A DNA stretch of 64,000 nt. It comes from Salvia splendens. Its lineage: Eukaryota > Streptophyta > Magnoliopsida > Lamiales > Lamiaceae. The DNA lies in NCBI RefSeq assembly GCF_004379255.2, contig NC_056036.1, positions 2,604,001 to 2,668,000 on the forward strand, written 5' to 3'. This document shows positions 12,290 to 24,940 of this stretch, in pieces. The first letter of the stretch is position 1, and each line of letters opens with the position of its first letter. Made by a program: the position numbers and the translations under genes. A model generated the notes under the pieces. It was not told where the DNA came from. It did not search any database and saw nothing but the letters and a program-made list of their open reading frames with translations.

Positions 12290-14390
12290 GAATATAGCGT
12301 ATATACTTAATTTCTTAATATTATCAACCTACAAAATAATAATAACCATTGGCATCCAATTATGTTGTTATTAAATAATATTCAAAATTCTAAGTTATGA
12401 AAAAAATACATGTATATATACTTAATTTCTTAATGCTATCATCCAACGATGTAATCATAGTAATTCTCATCCAATTGTTTATAATTCTTAAAATTCTATA
12501 TTATAAAAACTGTTGCATGTATATATATTTGTGTTATCATTTAACGAAATAATTATATTCATATCCTTTGAATGATTTATTGTTAAATAACTTTAAAATT
12601 TTGAAGTTATAAAAATGAGTATGTATATATACTTAATTTCTTAGTGTTACAATACAATGAAATAATCTTAGTCATTCACATCAAATTATTTTATTCTAAA
12701 TAATCTATTAAAATTTTGAGTTATAAAAATGTCTACATGTACATATACTTAATTTCTCATTGTTATCATCCAACGAAATAATAATTGTCATTCACATTCA
12801 TTTATTTTATTATTAAATAATTCTTAAAATTTCAAGGTATAAAAAAGGATTACATGTATATATATTTAATTTCTTAGTGAAATCATCCAACGAAATAATC
12901 ATAGTTATTCTTAGTGTTATCATAGTCATTCACATATATGTATATATGCTTAATTTCTTAGTGTTATGATCATCGAATGAAAATTCTTTGTGATTTGCAT
13001 CTAATTATTTAATTATTAAGAAAATTTTAATTTTAAATTATAAAAAATGACTACATGGATATATACTCAATTTCCTAAAGTTATCATCCAAAGAAATAAT
13101 AATAGTAGTATTACATTTAATTATTTTATTATTAAATAATTTCTAAAAAATTTAACTATTAAAATGACTACATGCATTGATGCATGTATACTCAATTTAA
13201 TAATGTTATCATCCAAAGAAATAATAATAGTGATCTGTTTATTTTATTATTAAATAATTTTAAAATTTATAACTTATAAAAAATGACTACATATATACTT
13301 AATTTCTTAGTATTATCACCCAAAGAATTAATAATAGTATTTCACATTCAATTAATTTATTTTTAAATAATTCTTCAATTCTAAGTTATAAAAATGACTA
13401 CGTGCATATATTTTTAATTTATTGGTGTTATCATCAAATAAAATCATCATAGTCATTCACATCCAATTTTATTATTATCAAATAATTTTTAAAATTCCAA
13501 GATATAAAAATGACATGCATACATACTTAAATAATTACGGAGTTTCTAATTATTTTGTTATTAAATAATTCATCAAATTCTAAGTTATACAAATGACAAT
13601 ATGCATATACACTTAATGTCTTAGTATTATCATCCAACAATTTAATCATAGTCGTCACATCGAATTATTTTATTTTTAAATTATATTTTTATAATCTAAA
13701 ATTATAAAAATGACTATATGCGTATATACTTAATTGCTTAGTGTTACCATCAAACGAAATAATCATAATCATTCACAACCAATTATTTATTACTCCCTCC
13801 GTCCCTCTGTAGTAGAGGCGTTTCATTTTCAGCACTTGTTTTGGAAAAATAATAATAAATAATTAAATTAGAAAAAATGTAAAATAAGTGAAAGAAATAA
13901 TATAGAGAAGACTCTTAACTATATTATTCTCTTTTTTACTTTACTTTTTTTACACTTTAGCTATTTATTAAAAAAAGTTCAAAACGAGTGCTGAAAATGA
14001 AACGCATCTACTATAGAGGGACAGAGGGAGTATTAAATAGTAATTTTTAAAATTCAAAGTTATAAAAATGACTACATGCATATATACTACGAAAGTTATC
14101 ATCAAACTAAATAATATTAGTATTTCACATCTAATTATTTTATTAATAAATAATTCTTAAAATTCTATGTTGTAAAAGCAACTTCATGCGTATATACTTA
14201 ATTTCTTAGTAATTTTACCCAATGAAATCATAATAGTATTTCACATCCAATTATTTTTTTAATTTCTTAAGTTATAAAATCGGATGTATGCATATATACT
14301 CAATTTATTAGTGTTACCTTCAAGCAAAATAATCATAGTCATATACATCCAATTATTTTATTATTAAATAATTTTTAAAATTTTAAATAA
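12290..14390 (+). repeat. Diverged satellite, unit about 115 bp
   Basis: About 17 copies of a unit built from ATATACTTAATTTCTTAGTG, TATCATCCAACGAAATAATC, CATTCACATCCAATTATTTT and a stretch like AAATTCTAAGTTATAAAAATGAC. Copies vary greatly and some are truncated. A 238-bp MITE (13793-14030) is inserted in the array. Confidence 0.8.
13793..14030. mobile_element. Stowaway-like MITE inserted in satellite
   Basis: Inverted ends CTCCCTCCGTCCCTCTGTAG and the complementary ...CTATAGAGGGACAGAGGGAG, flanked by TA on both sides (Tc1/Mariner-type target). Confidence 0.85.
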
Positions 14391-15452
14391 TGGTAGTCAT
14401 TCACATCTAATTATTTTATTATGAATTTCTAATTTCTAAACTAAATAATTTCTAAAAATCTAAATAATGATAATTATTCACATCAAATTTTAATTTGTGT
14501 TTTAATCATAAATTTATATAATAAAATAACCTAAGATTATAAAATAGTAGTTATATTTGCAATCTATTTTAGAGCTGTATGAGTGCAAAGAATCAGAAAT
14601 AATTGCACCCTAAATAAGATATAGTAATTGCATGCTAAATAAGAACACCAAGCAGATGGAATAAAATGAGTAGGCAAACAATATAATGCAGCACTATCAA
14701 AGATTCAAAATCGGCGACTAAATTTTATATTACCTCAATATATGATATTTACCAGAATAAATGGGTGTATTTTTTGCAGTGATCATATACATTTCCATAA
14801 ATAATTCATGTAATTTGATAGTAATTTAACTTTACAAATATAACAAAAGGGTAATTAAGTAAAGGAATGATAGTTAATAAGAAAACCGATTTAAATAAAA
14901 ACCGGTTTAAAGTTTAAGGGCATTTTGTGTATACAATTTTTGTTAATTTATCTTTATTCATTTAAAAAAGGACATGGGTATGGTATTTATAGTCCAGGTA
15001 CGTAACAATCCATTTCTAGTGATTTTTAATGTTTTCCCCACAAATGAATGAACATTTACTTACTGTTTAAATGACCGATCAATTTGGTGCAGGCAGTCAC
15101 ATTTAATATCGTTTGCCTTTTATATTTTCTTTATCCCATTTAATTAATAAAGTGCTTAGTCACCTATAATCAATGAGATAATATGGGATAAAAACTGTCT
15201 GAAAATATAAACCGTAAATTTGTAATTTTGTAAAATTGAATGATAACAATAATAATAATGCAAAATTAATGGAATTATTTTATATTCAAAGTATTTAGGT
15301 GTGACCGTGTGGATAAATTATCTCACGCTGCATGCCCATAAATATATATATGAGTCCATAATTATTTTATATTCGAGAAGCTTCTGCCTAAATGATTTTA
15401 TATTCAAAGTATTTAAAATGAGTAGAGGTAATTGGCTAATGTCTGTCCTTTC

Positions 15453-15529
15453 TGCATTTTTGGACTTGCAAATAATAACAAACAATTTCTATTGCATTTT
15501 TGGACTTGCAAATAATAACAAACAATTTC
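15453..15529. repeat. 40-bp tandem duplication
   Basis: TGCATTTTTGGACTTGCAAA and the following bases to CAATTTC occur twice, 40 bp apart, inside the Mutator-like element. Confidence 0.9.
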
Positions 15530-16097
15530 CATAAAATCAAAAAGCTAGGGTCTCTAGGTCTCTATTTAGGAGAACAAATTCCAACCATATTTAATAATGA
15601 ATATCATATAGTCTCTTAGCCTATAGATCTCAACAATTTGGTGTACTATCTCTTTCAATTATTAAATAACAACTACTAATTTCACAAAAGATGTATGCAA
15701 AATTACAGAGTAGGCCTGCAAGTGTTGGTAATATGACCGAAATGCCTTCAAGGCATTTGGGCATTTTGGTCCGAAAAATGGCTACAAATATACGATATGT
15801 GATTATGTTAAAGGCCAGAGACTTGTGGCGATATTTTTAAACGTCAGGGGCCTGGAGTGAAACAAATGGAAACGTCAGGGATGGTTTATGTAGTTCACTC
15901 AATTTTTAATTTTAAAAATCCAACTACACTACCAATAAGGTGACTCCACTCTCCACTAACACTACTTCTAATTATCTTTCTCTATTTCTCTATCACTTTA
16001 CCGGGTACAAACTTTAGTTGATTGGTAGGTATACAAATTGAACCACGTGATTCCATTATCAACTACTGTCAAGAGATGTTGCTGCATGCAATAACCT

Positions 16098-16105
16098 TAT
16101 AAATA
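16098..16105 (+). promoter_or_regulatory. Probable TATA box of the first laccase gene
   Basis: TATAAATA stands 77 nt upstream of the ATG at 16182, leaving a leader of about 50 nt if transcription starts some 30 nt downstream. Confidence 0.5.
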
Positions 16106-16181
16106 TTGGACAAATTTTCAATATCAATAGCACCGAAAAAAGGAATATTAGTTTACAAAACTATTCAAAATAAACAAGAAA

Positions 16182-18432
16182 ATGTTTTCAAATATCAAGC
16201 TAGTTTTCACTCTATGCTTCTTAGGTTTTTTTCTTGGATGCCTAACGAAAGTTAATGCTGCAGTTCATTTTTATAGGTTTGAAGTAAGTATATATTGTGG
16301 TATTTTCCCCCCTCTTTTAGCTATATTCATTAATTTAAAAAAAATTGGTCTAAATTTGAACTTATTTTAGGTGGTAAATTCTGCACACACAAGGCTATGC
16401 ACCAAAAAGACGATGCTCACCGTAAATGGACAATTCCCAGGGCCAACCATATATGCTAGGAGGGGAGATCTTGTCACAATTGATGTTGTTAATCGTGCTG
16501 ACCAAAATATAAGTATTCACTGGTAATTACTAGTACTATATCTTAATTACAGTATAATTTATATGCATGTGGCAATATGAAATTATGTATAGTGATTAAT
16601 ATATAGGCACGGAGTAAAAATGCCGAGGTATCCATGGACGGATGGTACTGATTACGTGACACAATGCCCAATTCAACCCAGGAAAAGCTTTAGACAACAA
16701 ATGATCCTCTCCGATGAGGAAGGCACGTTGTGGTGGCACGCTCATAGCGCTTGGTCGAGAAATTCCGTGCATGGCGCCATTGTGATCCTACCTCCGACAA
16801 GGGAGACCTATCCTTTTCCCAAGCCTCATGCTCATGTTCCCGTCATCATTGGTACGGTATCTCAAAATATTTAATTAATCTGTTGAGATATTCATATATG
16901 AGCTGTTGTCTCATGTTGCAGGAGAGTGGTGGAATTCTAAGGTTGAAAAAGTCTACGAGAAATTCCTCGCCAGTGGAGACGATCCGGAGCCTTCTGATGC
17001 TTTCCTCATCAACGGCCAACCAGGCGACCTCTATCCCTGCTCAAAACAAGGTAAATTTACCCCAAAATCGTCTGGCAAAAATGTGAACATCATTCTTTCT
17101 ACTTTATTCTCTAGACACATACAAGTTGCAAGTGGAATATGGGAAAAGATACCTAATCAAATTGATTAACGCTGCAATGAACAACATCATGTTCTTCAAA
17201 ATCAGCAACCACAACTTCACCGTGGTTGGGGCGGATGGCGCCTACACGAAACCGGTGTGGACCGACTACGCCGTGCTATCCCCGGGCCAAACCCTAGATT
17301 TGCTCGTAGAAGCAAACCAGCCGGTGAGCCATTACTACATGGCCGCCAAAATCTACGCCAGCGGCTACAAACCCTTCAACACGGTCATCCCCGCCACCGC
17401 GGTAATTGAGTACGCAGGCAAGTACATGTCACCGCCGCTGCTCCCATCCTTCCCGGAATACAACGACGCGACCGCGACAATCGACTTCACCAGCAAACTG
17501 AGAAGCCTAGGAAACGAGGTGGACGTTCCCAAGGAAGTGGAGGAAACCCTGTTCTACACTCTTGCAGTGAACCAATTGGAATGCACGAAACCCTCGTGTG
17601 AGAAGTCGTTTAAGCTGCTCTCGAGCATCAACAACGTCTCGATGCTGCTCCCCACAAGCATCGACATTCTCCAAGCTTACTACAGAGGAATCAGTGGGGT
17701 GTTCACCGCTGATTTCCCCGACTTCCCGCCTTCTTCGTTCGACTACACGCAAGGCGTGACACTGCCGGAGGAGAGCGCGCCGAGATTCGGAACAGCTGCT
17801 CGTGTGTTGGAGTATAACACAAGCTTGGAAATAGTGTTTCAAGGAACCAACAACGGCGGGGGCGAGGAGCATCCCATGCATTTACACGGCCACAGCTTCT
17901 ACGTCGTTGGGTCCGGGTTAGGGAACTACGACCGCATCCGGGACCCGCCCAACTATAATCTTGTCGACCCGCCGTTGATGGAAAACATTGCCGTTCCCAA
18001 GAACGGATGGACCGCTATAAGATTTAAGGCTAACAATCCAGGTATGTAGTAGCAGATGTGGGGTTTATAGACCAAATGCTTTTTATTTTTATTTTTTTTA
18101 ATGTTGATTAATTGACTGGTCTTTTGAGATGAGTTCTGATGTTTAAGATTTAAGGTTAACAATCCAGGTTAAAGATAGTATGCTTGATTGGTCTTTCGAG
18201 ACGAGTTCTTATGTTTGGTCTGTGTGGTGCAGGAGTATGGTACATGCATTGCCACATCGAGCGGCACCTGACATGGGGAATGGGAATGGTGTTCATTGTG
18301 AGGGACGGGAAGCGCCCCGATGAGAAGATGCTGCCGCCTCCTCCGAATATGCCAAGCTGCGGCCGCGAACCGTCATCCCCTCCTCTTGCATTTGGTGCTC
18401 CACTGGGGAAGAGAGAAGACGAAGCTCAATAA
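16182..18432 (+). CDS. Laccase (multicopper oxidase), gene 1 of cluster, six exons
   Basis: Exons 16182-16283, 16371-16522, 16607-16851, 16922-17050, 17115-18041 and 18233-18432 (102/152/245/129/927/200 nt) give 584 residues; all junctions are GT-AG and keep frame. Residues 1-26 form a signal peptide (hydrophobic core, cleavage expected after KVNA), so the enzyme is secreted to the apoplast. Copper sites are complete: HWHG across exons 2/3, WWHAHS in exon 3, [10 protein letters not shown] in exon 5 and [12 protein letters not shown] in exon 6. These supply the type 1 Cys/His and the ligands of the trinuclear cluster. The residue ten after the Cys is Met, not the Leu common in many plant laccases. 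Known reaction: one-electron oxidation of phenolics with reduction of O2 to water. It has HAHSAW where the other cluster genes have HAHSDW. Resemblance is to the laccase-14/15 branch (inferred). Intron 5 contains a copy of the end of exon 5. Confidence 0.9.
18143..18215 (+). repeat. Duplicated exon-5 end inside intron 5 of laccase gene 1
   Basis: GATTTAAGGTTAACAATCCAGGTT (written in part: ends TAACAATCCAGGTT at about 18171) repeats the last bases of exon 5 and its donor; the phrase TTGACTGGTCTTTTGAGATG recurs as TTGATTGGTCTTTCGAGACG. This is a local tandem duplication that leaves a decoy donor within the intron. Confidence 0.75.
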
Positions 18433-18559
18433 TTTTATCTAACTTCATTAATTACAACGTCGTTTGCTAATTCTGTATGTGCTGCTATTACGTTGAAAAC
18501 TTTCTTTATCACTTGTTGCATGGCTATCTCTTTTGTGAAAACACACACAAGATATTCGT

Positions 18560-20535
18560 CAGCAAATGTATCAGTTAGGGAGATGTGTGGATCAAGCTAT
18601 ATGGAAGATAACTGAACCGGATGGATCAGTTAGCAAATGTCGTTGCCACTTGATCAAGGCGATCTCGCTCTCGCCAGCCAACCAATGTAATTTATATAAC
18701 TCCCAATTTACACTACTTTAACAGTAAAGCGGCAAGTTCGGGGTCGATCCCACAGAGAAGCGAGTGTATCGAGTGTGTGCGTAGTGAATAGGGTTCGGTT
18801 GTTGCCACGCTTTAATTTTGGGAGTTTTAACTACTAAGTTTACACTAGGCACAAAGTAAACTATCTACTGGATCAAGTCACTGATTACTACTGGATCAAG
18901 TAAACGTTAGGCTGAAAATAAGAACTCAACTAACTAAGCATGCTACGGAAAACATGAAACACCTTGCCACTCAACATGATTAAACACTTGGTCAAAGACT
19001 AAAAAGCTAAACTGAACTTGAAAACAACGAAAACAAAACAACTCGATTTTATACTAAAAACTTAGAACAGTACAGCGAACATGCGGAATGTAGAAAGATC
19101 GAAACTTTAGCTACAATGCGAGATTTAAACAAAGCTAACTATTTGGAGAATAAAGCAAGCATAATTGAGAGGTCCTCGGCGGGAAACTTGAGATAACGCC
19201 GACAGATATCGAGAATTCTGTAGCGCTTCCTTCGGTCGCCCTTTCTAACTAAACATTTCTCTATCTAAACTATCTCTCGAACTGATCTAAACTAAAATTA
19301 AACTAAGAAGATAAAAGATGAAAACGGAGGAAGATGGTAAAAGCTCTAAACTCCCCTCCTCCGAGCGCTTCCGATTGTGGTGGCACATCCTCACAATCTC
19401 GCACAATCTCCAGCTGGATAACGATCTTGGCAGAGGATATTCGCTCACGCTGTGAGCGAACGACTCATCGATTGCTACGTGTCTTCCTTTTAGAATGACG
19501 TCGCTTTTTTCAATATCAGATTCATGACTCAGCTCCGTCCTTGCGTCTCATGCATCAGCACGTGTCCTCTTCTAGAACGTCGTCCTTGCTAACAGAATGA
19601 TACGCACCATCCAGCTCATTAGCCTCACGTGTCCTTCTTCTGGAAGCCAGTGGTCCCCTCCTTAACTGCTTGATTACTTCCCTTGATCAACTCCCCGATT
19701 TTTAGCCTTTTTCGCTTGTTGTACTTGCTTGATCAGTTTGGCCTTGTTGCCTTGGTCAAGCGACATTCCTGCATAATTAACATTTGCTTTTGCGCGATAA
19801 ACCGATCAAGTAGCGTTCTTTTTACCCCTAAACCGATGCATGAAATATGTCTTATCAAACTGCTCACACTTAAAACATACTTGTCCCCAAGTATAAAGAA
19901 AAAGAAAAGAAAAAGATAAGGCAAATATCAGGCATTGTTTACTCATTTCAAGAAAGTAAAAGAAAACGAAAAGGGAAAACTGACTTAAAACAAAAACACA
20001 TATTCACATAGATGCATTAGACCAAATAAACTTCCAACAAACATACCCGAGGTCGAGGTTAATTCATTTGCCAACAGCTTATGTTTCTTCTCTTTCCGGT
20101 ATACTTGATCAATGTGTCAGTTTGTCAAGATTGCTCAATTTAAAACAACTGTTGGATTCACTCAGTCACTCATTTCTCACAAGGGATGTTAGGACTGTTC
20201 AATCGGTATTGCCACAAGTTTAATACCTCGAATCGGACTGCACAAGATTGTTCCTTAAGGTCTTTGTTTCAGGTGTAATGGGGTTTAAGGGAATAATGTA
20301 TTAGGGTAGGGTCCTAGGGGTTCTAAGTTAAAAATATAAACTGTAAAAGGAAAAACACATGAGTCAAGAAACCAAAGATTTTGAACAAACTTTGATGGAT
20401 CAGACGGAATTATTAATTCTGCCTCTAGATATTTCACTGGGTCAAGTCGCGACCTTTTATGGCTTATTCTTTCGACTTACTGGGTCAGGTTACAACTTTA
20501 ACAACACACACCTGGTTGTTCCCGAGCAAGACTAA
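18560..20535. mobile_element. Probable non-coding retrotransposon remnant
   Basis: Non-coding DNA with phrases such as GGCAAGTTCGGGGTCGATCC near 18732, typical of internal or LTR parts of plant retrotransposons, and many GGATCAAG repeats. No protein domain is recognisable and the edges are unclear. The copia fragment that follows may be nested in it. Confidence 0.35.
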
Positions 20536-21753
20536 CCCTTATGCCTCAGTGAGGTCCTCAAACCAGTTCTTATGGCTACAAATATGGAAGGAGCACCCGG
20601 AGTCCACAATCCAAGAGTATGTAATATGCTTCTCAGTCACATTCATAATCTGAGCCAGCTCCAATTCTGCTACACAGTCAGCAGTATTCTGATTAGAGTT
20701 GCCTTCAGCTTGGTTCTTCTTCCTAGAGAACCAATTCTTCTTGATGTGTCCAGGCTTCTTGCAGTAATGGCAAGTTCTGGATTCCTTTTGATCTGAATCC
20801 TTCTGGCCCTTTCCCTTCCATTTCTTAGAACCTTGTTTCTTCCTCTTATCAGGCTTCTTGGCATTAGCCTTCACAGTAGACTCTCCCCAGCCTGATCAAG
20901 GGACTTCCCTGAAGAATTCTGAAAATCCTTCAATTTCAAGGCCGAATATACCTCCTCATAGGTGATCTTGGAGTCCCGTCCAAGGAGTATAGCATCCCTG
21001 AATTGCTCGAAGCTCTTTGGCAGTGAACTCAGAAGCATAAGTGCTTTATCTTTATCCTTGATATGCTCATCAATGCTCTCCAGATCATCCACACATTTAC
21101 CAAAGTCTTCGTGCTGCTCCAAGATGGTCTACGCCTCTGATATCTTGAAAGTGAAGAGCCTTTGTTTAAGATGAAGGCGATTAGCAAGAGACTTCGTCAT
21201 ATAGATGGACTCAAGTTTTCCCCAGATTGCCGCGGCGGTCTCCTCCTTCGAAACCTCCCTTAGGACTCGATCGCTGAAGCTCAAAATCAAAGTGTTGTAA
21301 GCCTTTTGTTGAAGTTCTTGAGCCTTTGGATCGACCTTCTTATCCGCATCATCGGCGGTATCAGCCTTCCCATCCTTCACGATTTCCCAAAGCCCTTGTT
21401 GCATCATTACGGCCTTCATCTTCAACCTCCATAAGCCGAAGTCATTCTTGCCGGTAAAATTCTCCAATTCGAATTTCGCCAAAGACATTGCGCCGATCAA
21501 ACCTTCCCACAGACAGCGCCAATTTGATGAAAACAAATGCAAAGATCGACACGATATTTATGTGGTTCGATCCACAATTGGATCTACATCCACGGACGAA
21601 GGTGAGACAATCTTTATTGCGAACACAAACGGTATAAACCGATTACAATACACTCGATCAATCTAGGTCGCTACTCAACCGGAGAAGACAACTCGGTTGT
21701 GAAACACTCAACTAGCTAGCCAAGAATTACAGTGTATACTCACTAGCCCAACA
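20536..21753 (-). mobile_element. Truncated Ty1-copia retrotransposon (LTR plus gag)
   Basis: On the minus strand a short LTR of about 226 bp (21753-21528, TGTTGGGCTAG...TTTTCA) is followed by ATTGGCGCTGTCTGTGG-type leader and then the polyprotein. Gag starts at 21488 (MSLAKFELENFTGKNDFGLW...), runs in one frame through an in-frame TAG near 21129 (probably a former CAG) and shifts frame near 20875. A CCHC zinc knuckle follows, but its last Cys is Trp (C-HY-C-KKPG-H-IKKN-W). The copy stops just after the protease active-site stretch IVDSGCSFH; integrase, reverse transcriptase and 3' LTR are missing. It is a dead 5' fragment. Confidence 0.85.
20539..21488 (-). pseudogene. Copia gag-protease remnant
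   Basis: Gag and the first residues of the aspartic protease of a Ty1-copia element. Family role: Gag forms the particle, the zinc knuckle binds RNA, the protease matures the polyprotein. Defects visible here: stop at 21129, frameshift near 20875, loss of the fourth zinc ligand, and 3' truncation. The UBN2-type Gag core (LSFSDRVLREVSKEETAAAI...LESIYMTKSL) is well preserved. Confidence 0.82.
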
Positions 21754-24039
21754 ACATTGTTATACAATTAAATTTGGTAGATGTATTTTCTTTGAAGTAA
21801 TTGCTGGCATATATGTGTGTCAATTAAATTCGAATTTAACGTATTAGTATCTCAGTTATTTATTAGGTTTCATTATCAAAATACTAGTATTATTTATAAT
21901 AATTTGACACACGGGACAAATTTGACAATTCTATTTTTTGGCTTAAATCATGGACCCACCCAATTAGAGTATATATATTGTCGAGAAGTCAATATATTCG
22001 ATTTGGAGTGTAGTTATATTGATTAGGTTTCTTGAATTCTATTTTTTGGCTTAAACCCACATGAAGAAAATATCTGAAATAGAAAACAAGGAGGTTCCTT
22101 TCAAAGTTATTTTTATACCACGAGGATCACCTATAACATTTCCTACTACATTATCTTCCTTTATCTGTAATGTTATTTTGTGAGATAAGTGCAGAGAATA
22201 AAATATATGATTTTCAAATAACTCCAATGACAAATATATTTTAAAAAGAATACATGGGGCTGACTATTTAAGTACCAAGGGACCTATTTATAGTGGATAA
22301 GGGAATTATTTTTGAATGAGTTGATTTCTGGCCCAAAATGTTATCTCTAGCCCAATTGTGGATAGTCCGTTTTTGCTTTTCGATCAACAGGACAGTGATC
22401 AATGGCTAAATAATTAGCAATCACAAATTAAGATTAAATCTTAGCTTGGTGGTTAAAATAATGCCATATGGATTATATTTTAAATTACAAAAATTATTAA
22501 ATAAACTTAAAGGCTATTAATATCAATTCTCTCTAATCAAAATTATCTTAAAATTTTAAATTTACGTAACTCTCTCAATTTAAATTATTTTTTCACAAAA
22601 AATATATCAAATTAAAGATAATTTTATAAGGATTCCAACGAGATCTCAATTGCATATGTTCTGACCCAGTTCGGGTGATGAAATTTGATAAATTATATTT
22701 CAATTTTCGTATATGTTGATAAGCAGATTTTTTTGCAAAAAAAAATCTTAATATAATGTATGCAAAATCTGAATATAATGTAAGTAAAATATCAATAAAA
22801 TTGTGTTGATATTTTCTTGTACTTGTGTTGATATTCTCATGTCATATTGTTGATATTTGTAATACACCATGTTGATATAAAAAACACTCACGAAAATTAT
22901 CATATGATAACATAATGACGATATTACCCTTTTGTTGATATTTTGTCTACTATTTATTGAAATTTGTGAGCTTTAATCTCATCCACTCATTTTAAAATCT
23001 AAGAGTGTAGATTTAGTCTTAATTTTAGATTATGGTATTATAAGCATCAGAAGAGAAGTCATACTCTAATTAATTAATAAAAACTGGAGTAATAGAATTG
23101 AAACTTTTCGTTTTCTCTATTTTTTGCTTAACACAGTTAAGCCAACTTATTTTTCTGGGTTGGGACTATATTTAAGTTAACTTCTTCAAATCAATAAAAA
23201 GAGTAATCGTCTTGTATAGGCGGTATTCAATCATTCGGAATACTTTAATTATTTAGATAAAATTTTATTATTTGAAGGTGATCTTGCTATTGTACTATCA
23301 CGTTCTACGTATATGTGTATTTCACCGGTTTAAAATATAAATAAAAGTAGTGGTTTAATATTTTGGATTATGAAACCTAGTTCCCTTCCTCTTAGATTTT
23401 TCAGGGGTTGAATATGGCCAAACATTCGGATAAGTTCGGGGAAACTTAATCTTGGGAGTCAATTTCATTTTTTAATAAGTTTCAAATTTTTAATAAATTG
23501 AGCTTCATTCCACATTCATAATATTCTAACTATTTTTTTTCTCTAGTTTCTAACTTTCTACTATATGGAGTGTTAATTATTGCACTAAAATTGTCGATTC
23601 TCTCTCTTAATATTACAAGTACTAATAAATACAATACACATTTCAATATCATGACTTTTGGCTAATGATGACACATGACTTAAAGTTAAAACTTTTGATT
23701 AGATTTTGAAAGGTACTCCCCTAAATTCGACCACTATAATTAATCTTTGAAAGGTACTACAGTCGAGAAAGCCAATATATAAGAAAATATTATATGACAA
23801 AAGGTTTAATTAATTGTAAGTGGAATGATTAAATTAATTAATGTGAAATATAACAAAATTTAGATGACATCATCAAATAAATATATAGGTGAAAAAATTT
23901 GAGAGGACCGAGAGAGTTAAATTCATTAACCTAAATATTCTGGCCATATAAGTCCTAAAAAACAGATAAATTAAGAGAAAATAGACAAGTAAACAACATA
24001 AATTAGTAAATAAATAAAGATCATAGATAAGCTATCATA
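21754..24039. other. Intergenic with segmental repeats
   Basis: No gene seen. 21780-22110 is a diverged copy of 43740-44480 (shared phrases TTGACACAC, CATGGACCCACCCAATTA and TTGGAGTGTAGTTATATTGA). 23140-23430 resembles 29340-29610 and 35990-36330 (GGAATACTTTAATTATTTA, TAAAAGTAGTGGTT). 22700-22990 is rich in GTTGATATT repeats. Confidence 0.5.
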
Positions 24040-24940
24040 CAGCCATTTCTCCCCCCAAGATTACCAAATACAAGATGAATGAAATGAGAAGAATTGTTGT
24101 TGAACTAAATCATTAGATCATATATAACAATTTAAAATTAATATTGAATTATTTTATGAATTAAATTCAAAAAAATACTATAACTCATGTCATTTACTAT
24201 CAATTTTTTAGTAATATAGTATGAGATTGTGATCGTCATATCTTTCTAATTCTTTATAAAATCAAATCAATTGTATTTATAATACTCTCTCTATTCCATA
24301 AAAATATGCATTTTGAGAATGACACAATTTGAATGCCTAATTGATAAAATATAAACAGAATAAAAATAATAAATTATTTTTAGTGAAGAATGAGACTCAT
24401 AAATTATTTACTAAAAAATAGAAGTGGACTATTTTTTAAAAAAATTCAAAATAAAAAGAGTGTTTAATTTTATGAGATTTATGGAGTATTTGGCTAGTTG
24501 TATGCGACGAGCACTTGCCTATATTACGTGTTCCCTGTCAAATTGAAATGCTACTCTTTCATTTTTTTTCCCTCTTATTTTAGGCCTTGCTTATTTTTAA
24601 ATTATCTTTTTTCTTTCTTTTGGAATATAATTACTTTATTAAAGCAGGTTCATTTCATAATAATTAAATTGGTGTTGTAGTAACTTTTTTTCTTTTTCGA
24701 AGGTACTGTAGGCCTTTATTTTAGATAGTACTAATTACTTTATTAAAGTGGGGTAATTTCATAAATATTTGTTCTTCAACTGTTAATTTGTCCAACGATT
24801 GTTTTTTCTGCATCACAGAGGGATTAGCTATAAAATCTTCTCATCGGGGCATTCTCCGTCCTTAATAATGAACACCATCATCATTCCCCGGCTCAAATGA
24901 CAGCTCGAAATTGAAGTGCATGAACCAAACTCCTGAAATA
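24040..24940 (-). pseudogene. Laccase exon-6 remnant, split and inactivated
   Basis: 24940-24838 on the minus strand follows a preserved acceptor (TTTCAG|GAGTTTGG) and reads V-W-F-M-H-F-N-F-E-L-S-F-E-P-G before losing frame. The family's HCH triad has become His-Phe-Asn, so the type 1 copper Cys and one trinuclear His are lost. A second piece at about 24090-24040 (TACCAAATACAAGATG on the plus strand) matches the last codons of laccase exon 6 and its 3' UTR. The two pieces are separated by about 750 bp of inserted AT-rich DNA, including a Stowaway-like unit near 24285-24490. No exons 1-5 are visible upstream. V-W-F-M-H...F-E-L is closest to gene 4. Confidence 0.75.

Larger units (their letters stand above)
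11073..15900. mobile_element. Large non-autonomous Mutator-like element
   Basis: Inverted ends of about 165 bp: left 11073-11236, right 15736-15900, both reading GAGTGAACTACATAAA inwards with only scattered mismatches. The 9-bp direct repeat AATTTTTAA flanks the element at 11064-11072 and 15901-15909. Long inverted ends with a 9-bp target duplication are diagnostic of Mutator-like elements. The 4.8-kb interior encodes no transposase or captured gene that I can recognise; it is mostly a diverged satellite (12290-14390) and AT-rich filler. The right end lies about 200 bp upstream of the TATA box of the first laccase gene. Confidence 0.85.

Noticed and set aside
17507..17881. 124-residue antisense frame in laccase exon 5
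   Set aside because: Antisense shadow of a conserved laccase exon; equivalent frames occur over the other three genes.
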